From Guyparkeria sp. SCN-R1 (GTDB lineage Bacteria; Pseudomonadota; Gammaproteobacteria; Halothiobacillales; Halothiobacillaceae), in the NCBI RefSeq assembly GCF_003932495.1, contig NZ_QZMT01000007.1, forward strand, positions 1-64,000: DNA of 64,000 bases, in the 5' to 3' direction. Made by a program: the position numbers and the translations under genes. The notes under the pieces are model-generated. The model saw only the letters and a program-made list of their open reading frames with translations. It made no database searches and was not told where the DNA came from. Shown in pieces: positions 1 through 9,181 of this stretch. Every line of letters begins with the position of its first letter. The stretch's first letter is position 1.

Positions 1-168
1 GGCCACGGTGGCCTCCTCACCCCGCCAGATTTACACCACTTCCCGGGACGCTACCCATACTGACCTGCCCGACGATAGAAAAAATACTTATGCCGGACCG
101 TGAGAACGTCGGCTTGACGGCCCTTGTCGGCCAGTCCGGTCCTAATGCGCGTTTTCGTCGGGCACAAA

Positions 169-192
169 AAAAGCAGGCCGAAGCCTGCTTTT
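169..192 (-). terminator. Intrinsic terminator of soxXA
   Basis: Read on the minus strand, a 10-bp perfect stem AAAAGCAGGC / GCCTGCTTTT closes a TTCG tetraloop and runs into a stretch of seven T (positions 172-166). It lies 24 bases beyond the soxA stop codon, so it should end the soxXA transcript. Upstream of it, positions 1-165 show no convincing gene. Confidence 0.9.
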
Positions 193-215
193 CTGGTTCC
201 GAGTAATCCGATGGA

Positions 216-1076
216 TTACTTGCGGATGCCCGGACCGTTGAGCTCCAGTTCGTTGTCGTTGTAGGACATGAAGAACTCGAGATCGCGGTAGTACGGGGAG
301 TACTGCGCGAACGGCACCGTGCCGGTGTCGCGGAAGCAGCCGTAGATACGCTTGTGCAGGGTGAACATGCTACCGTTGCTGTAACGGAACAGCGGGAAGT
401 GGGTGGTGTTACCCAGGTTCATGTGCAGGTGCTCGGCGCGGACGTACTTGCCGCCGTGGTACTGGTGGCAGTCGGCGCAGGAGTTGTCCAGGCGACCGGT
501 GCGGCGGAACCATGCTTCCTTGCCGCGGTTGTAGGCAGCCTTGGCGCCTTCGCTGTCGATCTGCACGTTGTTGGTCATGCCGTTCGACTCGCTAGCGAGG
601 TAGGCGAGCACGTTGGCCAACTTCTTGTAGTTGTTCTTCGGATCCCAGACCTTGTCGGCGTCTTCGCCGGCATTCTTCTGGCAGTTGATGATGTCCAGAC
701 CCAGGCTGTGCACTTCGCCGTCTTTCTCGTTGAAGTACGGGTACTTGGCGCGCAGGCCCTTGGCCTCGCCCAGGCAGGAAGACAGCGGCTTGCCGTTCGG
801 CAGGCGGTACTCGTTCCAGAGCTCTTCACCGGCAGCGATGTACTGGTCGGTCTCCGGGAACACCATCATGCCTTCCCACTGAGAGCGGGCATCTTCATCG
901 ATGGCGTAGACACCGTTGTTGTATTCCTCGAACGGGACGTCCGGGTAACGCTCCTGGTAGAACTCAACCATCATCTGGCGGAACTCTTCCGGATCGGACG
1001 GGTTGGCCGGCTCGGCCATCGCGCCGCCGGTAGCCAGAACGCTGGCGGCGATCATGCTGGAAAACAGGCGTTTCAT
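216..1076 (-). CDS. soxA: SoxA, haem subunit of SoxAX L-cysteine S-thiosulfotransferase
   Basis: Periplasmic c-type cytochrome that, with SoxX, joins thiosulfate oxidatively to the carrier SoxYZ in the first step of Sox sulfur oxidation. The 286-residue protein has a signal peptide ending AMA|EP near residue 21. One haem motif, CADCH, lies at residues 200-204. Cys247 in GCFRDTG is the expected active-site cysteine that carries the persulfide. Cys101 and Cys132 remain where two-haem SoxA proteins carry their N-terminal haem, but no CxxCH is present, so this is the single-haem type. The start is supported by AGGAG nine bases upstream. It follows soxX by 57 bases and ends at a strong terminator. 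soxYZ, soxB and soxCD are not in the window. Confidence 0.95.
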   Translation of the reverse strand: MKRLFSSMIAASVLATGGAMAEPANPSDPEEFRQMMVEFYQERYPDVPFEEYNNGVYAIDEDARSQWEGMMVFPETDQYIAAGEELWNEYRLPNGKPLSSCLGEAKGLRAKYPYFNEKDGEVHSLGLDIINCQKNAGEDADKVWDPKNNYKKLANVLAYLASESNGMTNNVQIDSEGAKAAYNRGKEAWFRRTGRLDNSCADCHQYHGGKYVRAEHLHMNLGNTTHFPLFRYSNGSMFTLHKRIYGCFRDTGTVPFAQYSPYYRDLEFFMSYNDNELELNGPGIRK

Positions 1077-1133
1077 TATGGATATCTCCTTGTGATTCGG
1101 GTCTTAGCTTTTATTGATCCCTGAGACCTGTGC

Positions 1134-1517
1134 TTACAGGGTGTAGAGGTAGTCAACGATGTTGCTGATTTCCTCTTCGCTCAGGATCTTGTTGGCCCCG
1201 AACGGCGGCATGATGGTCTGATCGCCGAACTTGTCGCGCGGGTCATGGAGGACTGCTTCAAGGTCCTCACGCTCCGGATAGCGGGCCTTCATGGCAATCA
1301 GTGCCGGGCCGATGTTGCCGGCCAGGTTGCCGCCCTTCATCTGGTGGCATGCCAGGCAGTTGCCCGCACCACGGCCGAAGGCGATTTCCTTGCCCTTCTG
1401 GGCGGAATCGGACAGGCCTTCATCATTCTGTGCGGTAGCGGCGCCAGAGAAACTCAAGCCGGCCGCAAGCAGTGCGGCAGCGCCTGCCGTGGTGATCACG
1501 GATGTGAACTTCTTCAT
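1134..1517 (-). CDS. soxX: SoxX, monohaem cytochrome c subunit of SoxAX
   Basis: Small periplasmic cytochrome c that takes electrons from SoxA during thiosulfate-SoxY conjugation. The 127-residue precursor starts MKKFTSV, has a hydrophobic signal peptide to about residue 29 (ATAQ), a CLACH haem motif at residues 54-58 and a likely distal ligand Met103 in TIMPPF. The start at 1517 is chosen because GGAGGAT lies about seven bases upstream. A longer in-frame reading to 1682 adds residues without a signal sequence. It is the first gene of the soxXA unit. Confidence 0.93.
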   Translation of the reverse strand: MKKFTSVITTAGAAALLAAGLSFSGAATAQNDEGLSDSAQKGKEIAFGRGAGNCLACHQMKGGNLAGNIGPALIAMKARYPEREDLEAVLHDPRDKFGDQTIMPPFGANKILSEEEISNIVDYLYTL

Positions 1518-1846
1518 TGTTATCCTCCTCTGCGGTCGCTGTGTCAGCGCCGAGATTCCTTGGTGAGTTGTCTCATTCATCGAATCGACGTGTACCACTT
1601 TAGTGGCCTGAACACTCGAGACAATAAAAAATAATTTATGGCGACATGATGGAATGATTATTAGCATTTGTTGAAATTCCATCGTCTCGCCACCCCCGCC
1701 ATGAGGCGGTTTGCGCGTTCATTAATACCACATCGCCGTGGCTTTTGCCGAGTTGGCGCGTCGGGAAGGGTTTGGGTTCACTGGGCATGCTGCCCGGCCC
1801 ATGCTGGCAGGCTTGATCCATCGATTTTCCTGCAAAAACCGCAGGT
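1518..1846 (-). promoter_or_regulatory. Probable soxXA promoter/operator region with palindrome
   Basis: This 329-base stretch has no convincing gene. It separates bepA from soxX on the same strand and should hold the soxXA promoter. A 12-bp palindrome CCACTTTAGTGG lies at 1595-1606, about 80 bases upstream of the soxX start, next to an A/T-rich tract at 1622-1640 that stands out from the G+C-rich surroundings. A possible minus-strand promoter is TTGTCT, 16 bases, TAAAGT, overlapping the palindrome. Its role as an operator is inference. Confidence 0.35.
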
Positions 1847-3277
1847 TCACTCTTCCGTCTGGCCGGCGAGTCGCTCGATTTCCTGCAGGGTTGATTCGAT
1901 CCGGGCCTGGGCGCGCGGGTTGTCCGCGGTGTGGGTGTAGGCGGTCTCCAGTTCCTGGTGGGCAGCGACCAGGTTGTCCTTGAGCAGGAAGTAACGGCCC
2001 AGTTGTTCGTGGTGTTCGAGCGGGCGATCGGCGGCGCTGGCCGCTCGCGAGAGTGTCAGGGCCGCTTCGGCATCCTTGGGGCGATCTTCGACGGCCTGGC
2101 GCGCGGTCTGGTAGGCCGTCTTGGCATCGCCTCGGTCGAGCATCCAGTCGACCTCGACCCGCAACAAGGTGCTGTCGCCGGGGTAGAGCGAGATCAGATC
2201 GGCGAGGACGCGGTCGGCCTCCTGCGTTTGGCCGGTGTCGTTCAGTGCCCGCGCCAGTGGCAGGGCGTACCAGCGGTTGCCCGGGTTGTCGCGGTAGAGC
2301 GGACGCAGTTTTTCGACGGCCTGGTCGTGGTTGCCTTGGCGCTGGGCGGCGACGGCCTGGCGATAGGTCTCTTCAGGTTCGTCCAGAGAGAGTCCGCTGC
2401 GCCCGGTGAGCGCCGCCAAACGGGCCCGGGCCAGCCGGAACGATTCGCTGTCGTTGGCGCCGAAACGGTCATTGTTCAGGCCGGCGAGACGGTCGCGGAT
2501 GGCGCTGATGCGCTCGCTGTTCATGGGGTGGGTGCGCAGGAACTCGAACTGCCGCCCGGGGCTGGCGCCGGCCCGTCTCTGTAGTGTCTCGAAGAAACTG
2601 GCCATGCCGCGTGGGTCCATATCGGCTCGACGCAGGGTATCGATCGCGATCCGATCGGCTTCGCGCTCGTGCATGCGGGTGTAGTTGATCGCGTTCTGTG
2701 CCGCCCCGGCAATGCCGGCCGTTGCAACCGCGGCACCGAGCTGGGGGTCGACGGCGCCCAGCAGGATGCCGGCGATGAAACCGGCCACGGCGGTCATGCT
2801 GTTGCCGGTCTGGGCAGCGACCATCTGGGCGATGTGCCGCTGGGTGGCATGCGCGATTTCGTGGGCGACCACGCCGGCCAGTTCGCTTTCGTTCTCCGCG
2901 GTGAGCATCAAGCCCGAAAATACGGCGATGTATCCCCCGGGCACGGTGAAGGCGTTGATCATGGGGTTGTCGACGATGACCAGCTGTGGGGCGAAGCGCG
3001 TGCCGGAGGCCGATGACATCAGGCGGATGCCCAAATCATTGAGGTAGGAGTCGAGCAGGGGGTCCTCGATCACGCCGCCGCGGGCACGCAGTTGGGAAAA
3101 CACCTCCGCGCCGATCTGGCGCTCTTCGTCAGGCGAGAGCACGGTGTCGACCGGGTTGCCCAGCTCCGGCAGCTGGGCCTGGGCGCGGCCGGGCAGGCTG
3201 GTGAGCAGCAAGACGGCCAGCAGCAGGGTAAAGAGGTGTCGCATCATGGGTTTCGTGTGGTGCTTCCCGTGGTTCAT
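1847..3277 (-). CDS. bepA: BepA-like periplasmic M48 metalloprotease with TPR domain
   Basis: Periplasmic chaperone/protease that in E. coli helps outer-membrane proteins such as LptD assemble and degrades stalled ones. The 476-residue protein starts with a signal peptide (hydrophobic LFTLLLAVLLL, cleavage near RAQAQ). The HEIAH zinc motif is at residues 139-143, and a third-ligand segment HEREAD lies near residue 200. The C-terminal 200 residues are helical and TPR-like. Length matches E. coli BepA (487). The start is uncertain: 3277 and 3247 (MMRHLF) are both possible, and longer readings precede the signal peptide with implausible sequence. Confidence 0.9.
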   Translation of the reverse strand: MNHGKHHTKPMMRHLFTLLLAVLLLTSLPGRAQAQLPELGNPVDTVLSPDEERQIGAEVFSQLRARGGVIEDPLLDSYLNDLGIRLMSSASGTRFAPQLVIVDNPMINAFTVPGGYIAVFSGLMLTAENESELAGVVAHEIAHATQRHIAQMVAAQTGNSMTAVAGFIAGILLGAVDPQLGAAVATAGIAGAAQNAINYTRMHEREADRIAIDTLRRADMDPRGMASFFETLQRRAGASPGRQFEFLRTHPMNSERISAIRDRLAGLNNDRFGANDSESFRLARARLAALTGRSGLSLDEPEETYRQAVAAQRQGNHDQAVEKLRPLYRDNPGNRWYALPLARALNDTGQTQEADRVLADLISLYPGDSTLLRVEVDWMLDRGDAKTAYQTARQAVEDRPKDAEAALTLSRAASAADRPLEHHEQLGRYFLLKDNLVAAHQELETAYTHTADNPRAQARIESTLQEIERLAGQTEE

Positions 3278-3562
3278 GCTTTTTCGCTTGCGCTTGGACC
3301 GCCTGGCCGGGTGCGGGTTTCCGGAGTGTATAAAAGGGATCGTTGCCTCGCGTGTCATTCCGGCTCGGCCCGAGCCGGGGCGATGCACTACCTTTGCGTG
3401 CCATTTGGCGAATGGCGGCGCCTCGTCGAAAGATAGTGTCGTCGAGGCCCGGTTCAACTGGCCTTGGCGAGGCACACCCGGATTGGCGTTCGATTCCGAT
3501 CTGGGCAAGGGGGTCTGGATGGACGCGATGCGGCGCTCGCCGCTAAACTGCCGCGATTGATA
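3278..3562. other. Intergenic region upstream of bepA with a hairpin
   Basis: No convincing gene is seen here. A perfect hairpin CCGGCTCG-GCC-CGAGCCGG lies near 3360-3378 without a T tract. The bepA promoter should lie on the minus strand in this stretch, and the rhodanese promoter could lie here or inside the adjacent repeat element; neither is recognisable. Confidence 0.3.
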
Positions 3563-3656
3563 GGGAAACTCTGCACGGATGCCATGCCACTCTGGCCTGG
3601 CGAGCCGTTCGTGATCAAGGCACGCAGAGCGGTACGGCATTCGTACAGAGTTTCCC
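3563..3656. repeat. MITE-like inverted-repeat element, short copy
   Basis: A 94-bp element whose 32-bp ends (3563-3594 and 3625-3656) are inverted copies matching at 27 of 32 positions, beginning GGGAAACTCTG. TA at 3561-3562 and TA at 3657-3658 look like a target duplication. It is the 268-bp element at 40044-40311 with a 174-bp interior missing between two CAAGG repeats. It ends 24 bases before the rhodanese start codon, so it may sit inside that gene's promoter or leader. It has no coding capacity. Confidence 0.8.
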
Positions 3657-3680
3657 TAGTGAACCAGTCTGGAGACGATT

Positions 3681-4001
3681 ATGGCAGCCTACGAAAGCAT
3701 CAGTGCCGATGAATTGAACGCGCGCCTCGGCGAGGTCGCCCTGTTCGACGTGCGCGGCCCCGCCGAGACGGATCGCGGCGTGATCGAGGGGGCCACCCTG
3801 GTGCCGTTGCATCTGGTGCCCATGAACGTGGATCGTTTTCGCGGCGATCGTGACGTGGTCATCTATTGCCACAGCGGGGCGCGTTCGGCGCAGGCCTGCC
3901 AGTTCCTGGCAGGTCAGGGCATCGATCGACTCTTCAACCTCGAGGGCGGGGTCATGTATTGGGCCGGCTCGGGGTTGCCGTTGGTGGCGCCGACGCAATA
4001 A
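3681..4001 (+). CDS. Single-domain rhodanese (GlpE-like sulfurtransferase)
   Basis: A 106-residue cytoplasmic rhodanese domain. The active-site loop CHSGAR puts the persulfide-carrying cysteine at residue 63, and the domain ends with the usual NLEGGVMYW segment. GGAG six bases before the ATG supports the start. tusA follows 69 bases downstream on the same strand. In many sulfur oxidisers a rhodanese and TusA act together to move sulfane sulfur inside the cell, so such a role is likely here. The exact donor is unknown. Confidence 0.9.
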   Translation: MAAYESISADELNARLGEVALFDVRGPAETDRGVIEGATLVPLHLVPMNVDRFRGDRDVVIYCHSGARSAQACQFLAGQGIDRLFNLEGGVMYWAGSGLPLVAPTQ

Positions 4002-4070
4002 GCGTTGCCCTTGACCGCCCGGGCTTGAGGGTTGCCCGGTCCCGTTTTGTCATTGCCGGAGCGAATGTCG

Positions 4071-4307
4071 ATGACTGAAGAAGCGCCGATCGAGGTGGAT
4101 GCCCGGGGGCTGTCCTGCCCCATGCCGTTACTCAAGGTGCGCAAGGCGCTGGCAACGGCCGCGACGGGGCAGCGGATCGTGGTGCTGGCCACGGACCGCG
4201 GGGCGGAGAGTGATTTTCGCGCCTACTGCGAGCGCGCCGGCCACGAGCTGGTGGCGCTCGAGTGGCAGGGAGACGAGTTGCGGGTCGAGTTGATTCGCGG
4301 CGAGTAG
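4071..4307 (+). CDS. tusA: TusA-family sulfur carrier protein
   Basis: A 78-residue sulfur carrier. The conserved CPMP motif places the sulfur-binding cysteine at residue 16, followed by the helix LLKVRKAL typical of the TusA/SirA fold. TusA carries persulfide sulfur for tRNA thiolation and, in sulfur oxidisers, between rhodaneses and dissimilatory enzymes. The ATG at 4071 has GGAG nine bases upstream; an ATG at 4065 is only four bases from that site and is less likely. It is paired with the rhodanese gene just upstream. Confidence 0.92.
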   Translation: MTEEAPIEVDARGLSCPMPLLKVRKALATAATGQRIVVLATDRGAESDFRAYCERAGHELVALEWQGDELRVELIRGE

Positions 4308-4514
4308 TGCCGCCGTAATGATTCGGCGGCTATCGATGGCCCCAGGGATGGGGTTCATGTCGTTGTGTTGTGAGTGAGTGCCGTTGCTCCAGTGAGACAG
4401 CCGGGCGGATGATGCCGGGTGGGGTAGGCGTTCGCGGGGGTTCTGGCGTATTGTCGGAATCGTCAATGACAACAACAACGACAGAACGAATTTGACACAA
4501 GGGAGTGATGAGCC

Positions 4515-5462
4515 ATGGGGAATGCCCACCCGAATCGCCTGCTGCTGGCAGGCATCTTCATGTTTGGCCTGCTGTTTTCCGGACTGGTCCGGGCCGAATT
4601 TCAACCGTTTATCGAAGGCGCGGCGTTGCCGGGCGATGTCACAGCGTCTGCCGAGACCGCAAGGGAGAAGCTGGTCGCCGAGGGCTTCGAGGTGGTCGGT
4701 GACTACGTGCCCACCGAGGGCGTGCGTGTCCTGGTAGTGACCAATGACACCTTGCTCGACACGGCGGCGCGCAGTTCGCGAGGTGGCTACGGCTCGGTTC
4801 TGAGCGTGGCGCTCGAACAAACCGAGAACGATACGCGCGTCTCCTACCAGCATCCGCAGTACGTTGCGCACGGCTACCGTCTGGAGTCGGACAACGAGCC
4901 CGTGTTCCAGGCCATGGCGCGTGCACTCGGCGCGACCGGCTATTTCGGTGCCGAACCGATATCCAGCACCAATCTGCGCACCTATCAATACGCCTTTGGT
5001 CTCGAGACCTTCGAGGACCCGGTTGATCTCGGCGGATTTGATTCTTTCAATGCCGCCGATCGGCAGATCGCCAGTCGGGCCGATAACGGCGAACTGGGCA
5101 CGGAACTCGTCTACCGCGTGCGCATTCCGGGTCGGGACCAGGTGGTCTACGGTGTCGGCATGCACACCGACGATCCGAACGCGAACGGCGCGGCGCTGGT
5201 GGAAGCGGTCGATGTTGGCGCGCCGCGCGGCTACGCTTTCCTGCCGCACCCGGTGCTGCTGGATGGCAGCGAGGCCGAGACCCTGAGCCTGCGTTTTCGC
5301 ATGGCGCTGTTCTTCCCGGACCTGCCCATGATGGGCGGCGATGCCTCGTTCTTTAAACTGCGCAAGGCGCCCGATGCCATCAACAAGTTGATGCTTGAAG
5401 TGGTCGGTGGCGAGATCGAGCAGGAAGAGCAGAGTTCGGGTGGAGGCTTCGGTACCTTCTGA
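4515..5462 (+). CDS. Secreted protein of unknown function
   Basis: A 315-residue protein with a signal peptide (hydrophobic LLLAGIFMFGLLFSGL, cleavage near VRAEF). No motif allows a firm assignment. The N-terminal third (about residues 40-145: paired residues, a Gly-Phe turn, then short beta strands) loosely resembles DUF302 proteins, but this was not testable. The C-terminus is Gly-rich (SSGGGFGTF). No metal-binding or haem motif is visible. It lies downstream of rhodanese-tusA after a 207-base gap and upstream of ilvI, so co-transcription with tusA is uncertain. Confidence 0.7.
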   Translation: MGNAHPNRLLLAGIFMFGLLFSGLVRAEFQPFIEGAALPGDVTASAETAREKLVAEGFEVVGDYVPTEGVRVLVVTNDTLLDTAARSSRGGYGSVLSVALEQTENDTRVSYQHPQYVAHGYRLESDNEPVFQAMARALGATGYFGAEPISSTNLRTYQYAFGLETFEDPVDLGGFDSFNAADRQIASRADNGELGTELVYRVRIPGRDQVVYGVGMHTDDPNANGAALVEAVDVGAPRGYAFLPHPVLLDGSEAETLSLRFRMALFFPDLPMMGGDASFFKLRKAPDAINKLMLEVVGGEIEQEEQSSGGGFGTF

Positions 5463-5853
5463 ACTCGGGCGGCGATCGGCCGATGCCGCTCGTCGCGCGC
5501 GTCTGCGTTGCGCCCAAAGTGGTGAAATCTGTCCAATAACACGTTATATTGGCAGGTCTACGATTGAGACCGCCGGGCCCTAACGGGCGCATCCGCGGTT
5601 GATGGCAGCCTGCTCGGCCGGCGATGATCTCGCCGCCCGGGCGGGCTGCCGTCGTCATGGGCTGCGTTGATCGCGTTGCACTCTTTGCTTTCGAGCAAAC
5701 TCAATGAGAAGTGGATGACCATCCGGGGCGTGCCCCGGATGCGGGGACGGTTACCCCGAAATCGGACGCTCGCTCCGGTGGTTCGTCCACCGTCGAGTCG
5801 ATCGTCAAGTCATTTATTTAGTGAAACGCGCAAGTTTCGAGGTGAGTACTCTC
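5463..5853 (+). promoter_or_regulatory. Long structured leader region before ilvI
   Basis: A 391-base gap before ilvI with unusual structure. A Val-rich reading frame (5483-5539, MPLVARVCVAPKVVKSVQ, 6 Val of 18) has no clear ribosome site. An imperfect palindrome CCAATA...TATTGG at 5533-5552 overlaps a possible -10 (TATATT, 5545-5550). Downstream lie a strong GC stem around 5603-5650 (GGCAGCC...GGGCTGCC), a perfect 9-bp hairpin at 5720-5741 (loop CGTG) and a hairpin at 5776-5792. Attenuation or another RNA control of ilvIHC is plausible but not shown. Confidence 0.4.
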
Positions 5854-7554
5854 GTGGAATTATCCGGCGGTCAAATCCTGGTCGAGTGCCTCAAGTCGGA
5901 AGGGGTCGATACGGTCTTCGGCTACCCCGGTGGGGCGGTCCTTCATATATACGATGCCCTGTACCAGCAGGAGCATGTGAATCACGTGCTCGTGCGCCAC
6001 GAGCAGGGCGCGGTCCACATGGCCGACGGCTATGCCCGTGCCACCGGCAAGCCGGGCGTGGTGCTGGTTACCTCCGGTCCGGGGGCGACCAACGCCGTCA
6101 CCGGCATTGCCACCGCGCACATGGATTCGATCCCGCTGGTGGTCTTCACCGGCCAGGTGCATAGCGCACTGATCGGCAACGACGCCTTCCAGGAAGTCGA
6201 CAACGTCGGTATCACCCGTCCCTGCGTGAAGCACAACTTCATGGTCAAGGACGTGCGTGACATGGCCGAGACCATCAAGAAGGCCTTCTACGTGGCGACC
6301 ACCGGTCGCCCGGGCCCGGTCGTGGTCGACATCCCCAAGGATGTTACCGACCCGAAGGTCAAGGTGCCGTTCGAGTACCCGGAAAAGGTCGCGATGCGCT
6401 CCTACCAGCCCACCGAAAAGGGGCATTCCGGGCAGATCCGCAAGGCGGTCGACCTGATCGTAAACGCCGAGCGCCCGATGATCTACACCGGTGGCGGCGT
6501 CATCCTGGGTCGCGCCGCCGACGAGTTGACGCACTTCACGCGCAAGCTCGGCTACCCGATCACGCAGACGCTGATGGGCCTGGGCGCCTACCCGGCGAAC
6601 GACAAGCAGTTCCTGGGCATGCTCGGCATGCACGGCACCTACGAGGCGAACATGGGCATGCATCATTGCGATGTCCTGATCGCCATCGGCGCGCGCTTCG
6701 ATGACCGCGTCACGGGGGATCTGTCCAAGTTCTGCCCGCACGCGAAGATCGTTCATGTCGACATCGACCCGTCGTCGATCTCCAAGAACGTGATCGTCGA
6801 CGTGCCGATCGTCGGCGCGGTCAAGTCGGTGCTCACCGAGATGATCGAACTGGTCAACCAGGCCGGCGGCGCGAAGAAGACCAAGGAGCTCGAGTCCTGG
6901 TGGGACCAGATCGAGCAGTGGCGCGGCATGAAGTGCCTCGAGTACAAGTGGTCCGACGAGATCATCAAGCCGCAGTACGTGGTGCAGAAGCTGTGGGAGG
7001 TTACCGGCGGGGATGCCTTCGTCACCTCCGATGTCGGCCAGCACCAGATGTGGGCCGCGCAGTACTACGGCTTCAACAAGCCGCATCGCTGGATCAACTC
7101 CGGTGGTCTGGGCACGATGGGTTTCGGCCTGCCGGCCGCGCTGGGTGCCAAGTGGGCGTTTCCCGACGAAGAGGTTGCCTGCGTGACCGGCGAGGGCAGC
7201 ATCCAGATGTGCAGCCAGGAGCTGTCCACGGCGTTGCAGTACCAGCTGCCGATCAAGATCGTCAGCCTCAACAACGGCTATCTGGGCATGGTCCGTCAGT
7301 GGCAGGAGTTCTTCTACTCCGGTCGCTACGCGATGAGCTACATGGAATCCCTGCCGGATTTCGTCAAGCTGGCCGAGTCCTACGGTCACGTCGGCATGCG
7401 CATCGAGAAGCCTTCCGACGTCGAGGGCGCGCTCCGGGAGGCGTTCGCCATGAAGGACCGCCTGGTCTTCATGGACTTCCAGACCGATCCGGAAGAGAAC
7501 GTCTACCCGATGGTTCCCGCCGGTGCGGGCCTCAACGAAATGATCCTGCTGTGA
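5854..7554 (+). CDS. ilvI: Acetolactate synthase, large catalytic subunit
   Basis: Thiamine-diphosphate enzyme making 2-acetolactate or 2-aceto-2-hydroxybutyrate, the first common step of valine, leucine and isoleucine synthesis. The 566 residues match the family length. The N-terminal ThDP-binding segment FGYPGGAV and the C-terminal ThDP/Mg motif region (GEGSIQM...NNGYLGM) are present. The GTG at 5854 (VELSGGQIL) is chosen because AGGTGAG lies about nine bases upstream and it aligns with the usual family start; GTGs at 5821 and 5842 are alternatives. ilvH follows after 12 bases. Confidence 0.95.
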   Translation: MELSGGQILVECLKSEGVDTVFGYPGGAVLHIYDALYQQEHVNHVLVRHEQGAVHMADGYARATGKPGVVLVTSGPGATNAVTGIATAHMDSIPLVVFTGQVHSALIGNDAFQEVDNVGITRPCVKHNFMVKDVRDMAETIKKAFYVATTGRPGPVVVDIPKDVTDPKVKVPFEYPEKVAMRSYQPTEKGHSGQIRKAVDLIVNAERPMIYTGGGVILGRAADELTHFTRKLGYPITQTLMGLGAYPANDKQFLGMLGMHGTYEANMGMHHCDVLIAIGARFDDRVTGDLSKFCPHAKIVHVDIDPSSISKNVIVDVPIVGAVKSVLTEMIELVNQAGGAKKTKELESWWDQIEQWRGMKCLEYKWSDEIIKPQYVVQKLWEVTGGDAFVTSDVGQHQMWAAQYYGFNKPHRWINSGGLGTMGFGLPAALGAKWAFPDEEVACVTGEGSIQMCSQELSTALQYQLPIKIVSLNNGYLGMVRQWQEFFYSGRYAMSYMESLPDFVKLAESYGHVGMRIEKPSDVEGALREAFAMKDRLVFMDFQTDPEENVYPMVPAGAGLNEMILL

Positions 7555-7566
7555 GGGCGGCCTGAC

Positions 7567-9139
<1,573 letters not shown>

Positions 9140-9181
9140 TCGCGGGACCGTCGCACGAGGCAATCCCGGGAGGGGCAGAAC

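Noticed and set aside
1668-1983. Small plus-strand frames in the soxX-bepA gap
   Set aside because: Two overlapping frames with no ribosome site, no family motif and G+C-driven codon use.
3343-3560. Plus-strand frames upstream of the rhodanese gene
   Set aside because: They run through a hairpin and into the repeat element, with no start signal or conserved residues.
5483-5539. Annotating the Val-rich 18-codon frame as a firm ilv leader peptide gene
   Set aside because: Its ribosome site is weak and the likeliest -10 lies after its stop. It is mentioned only in the leader-region entry.
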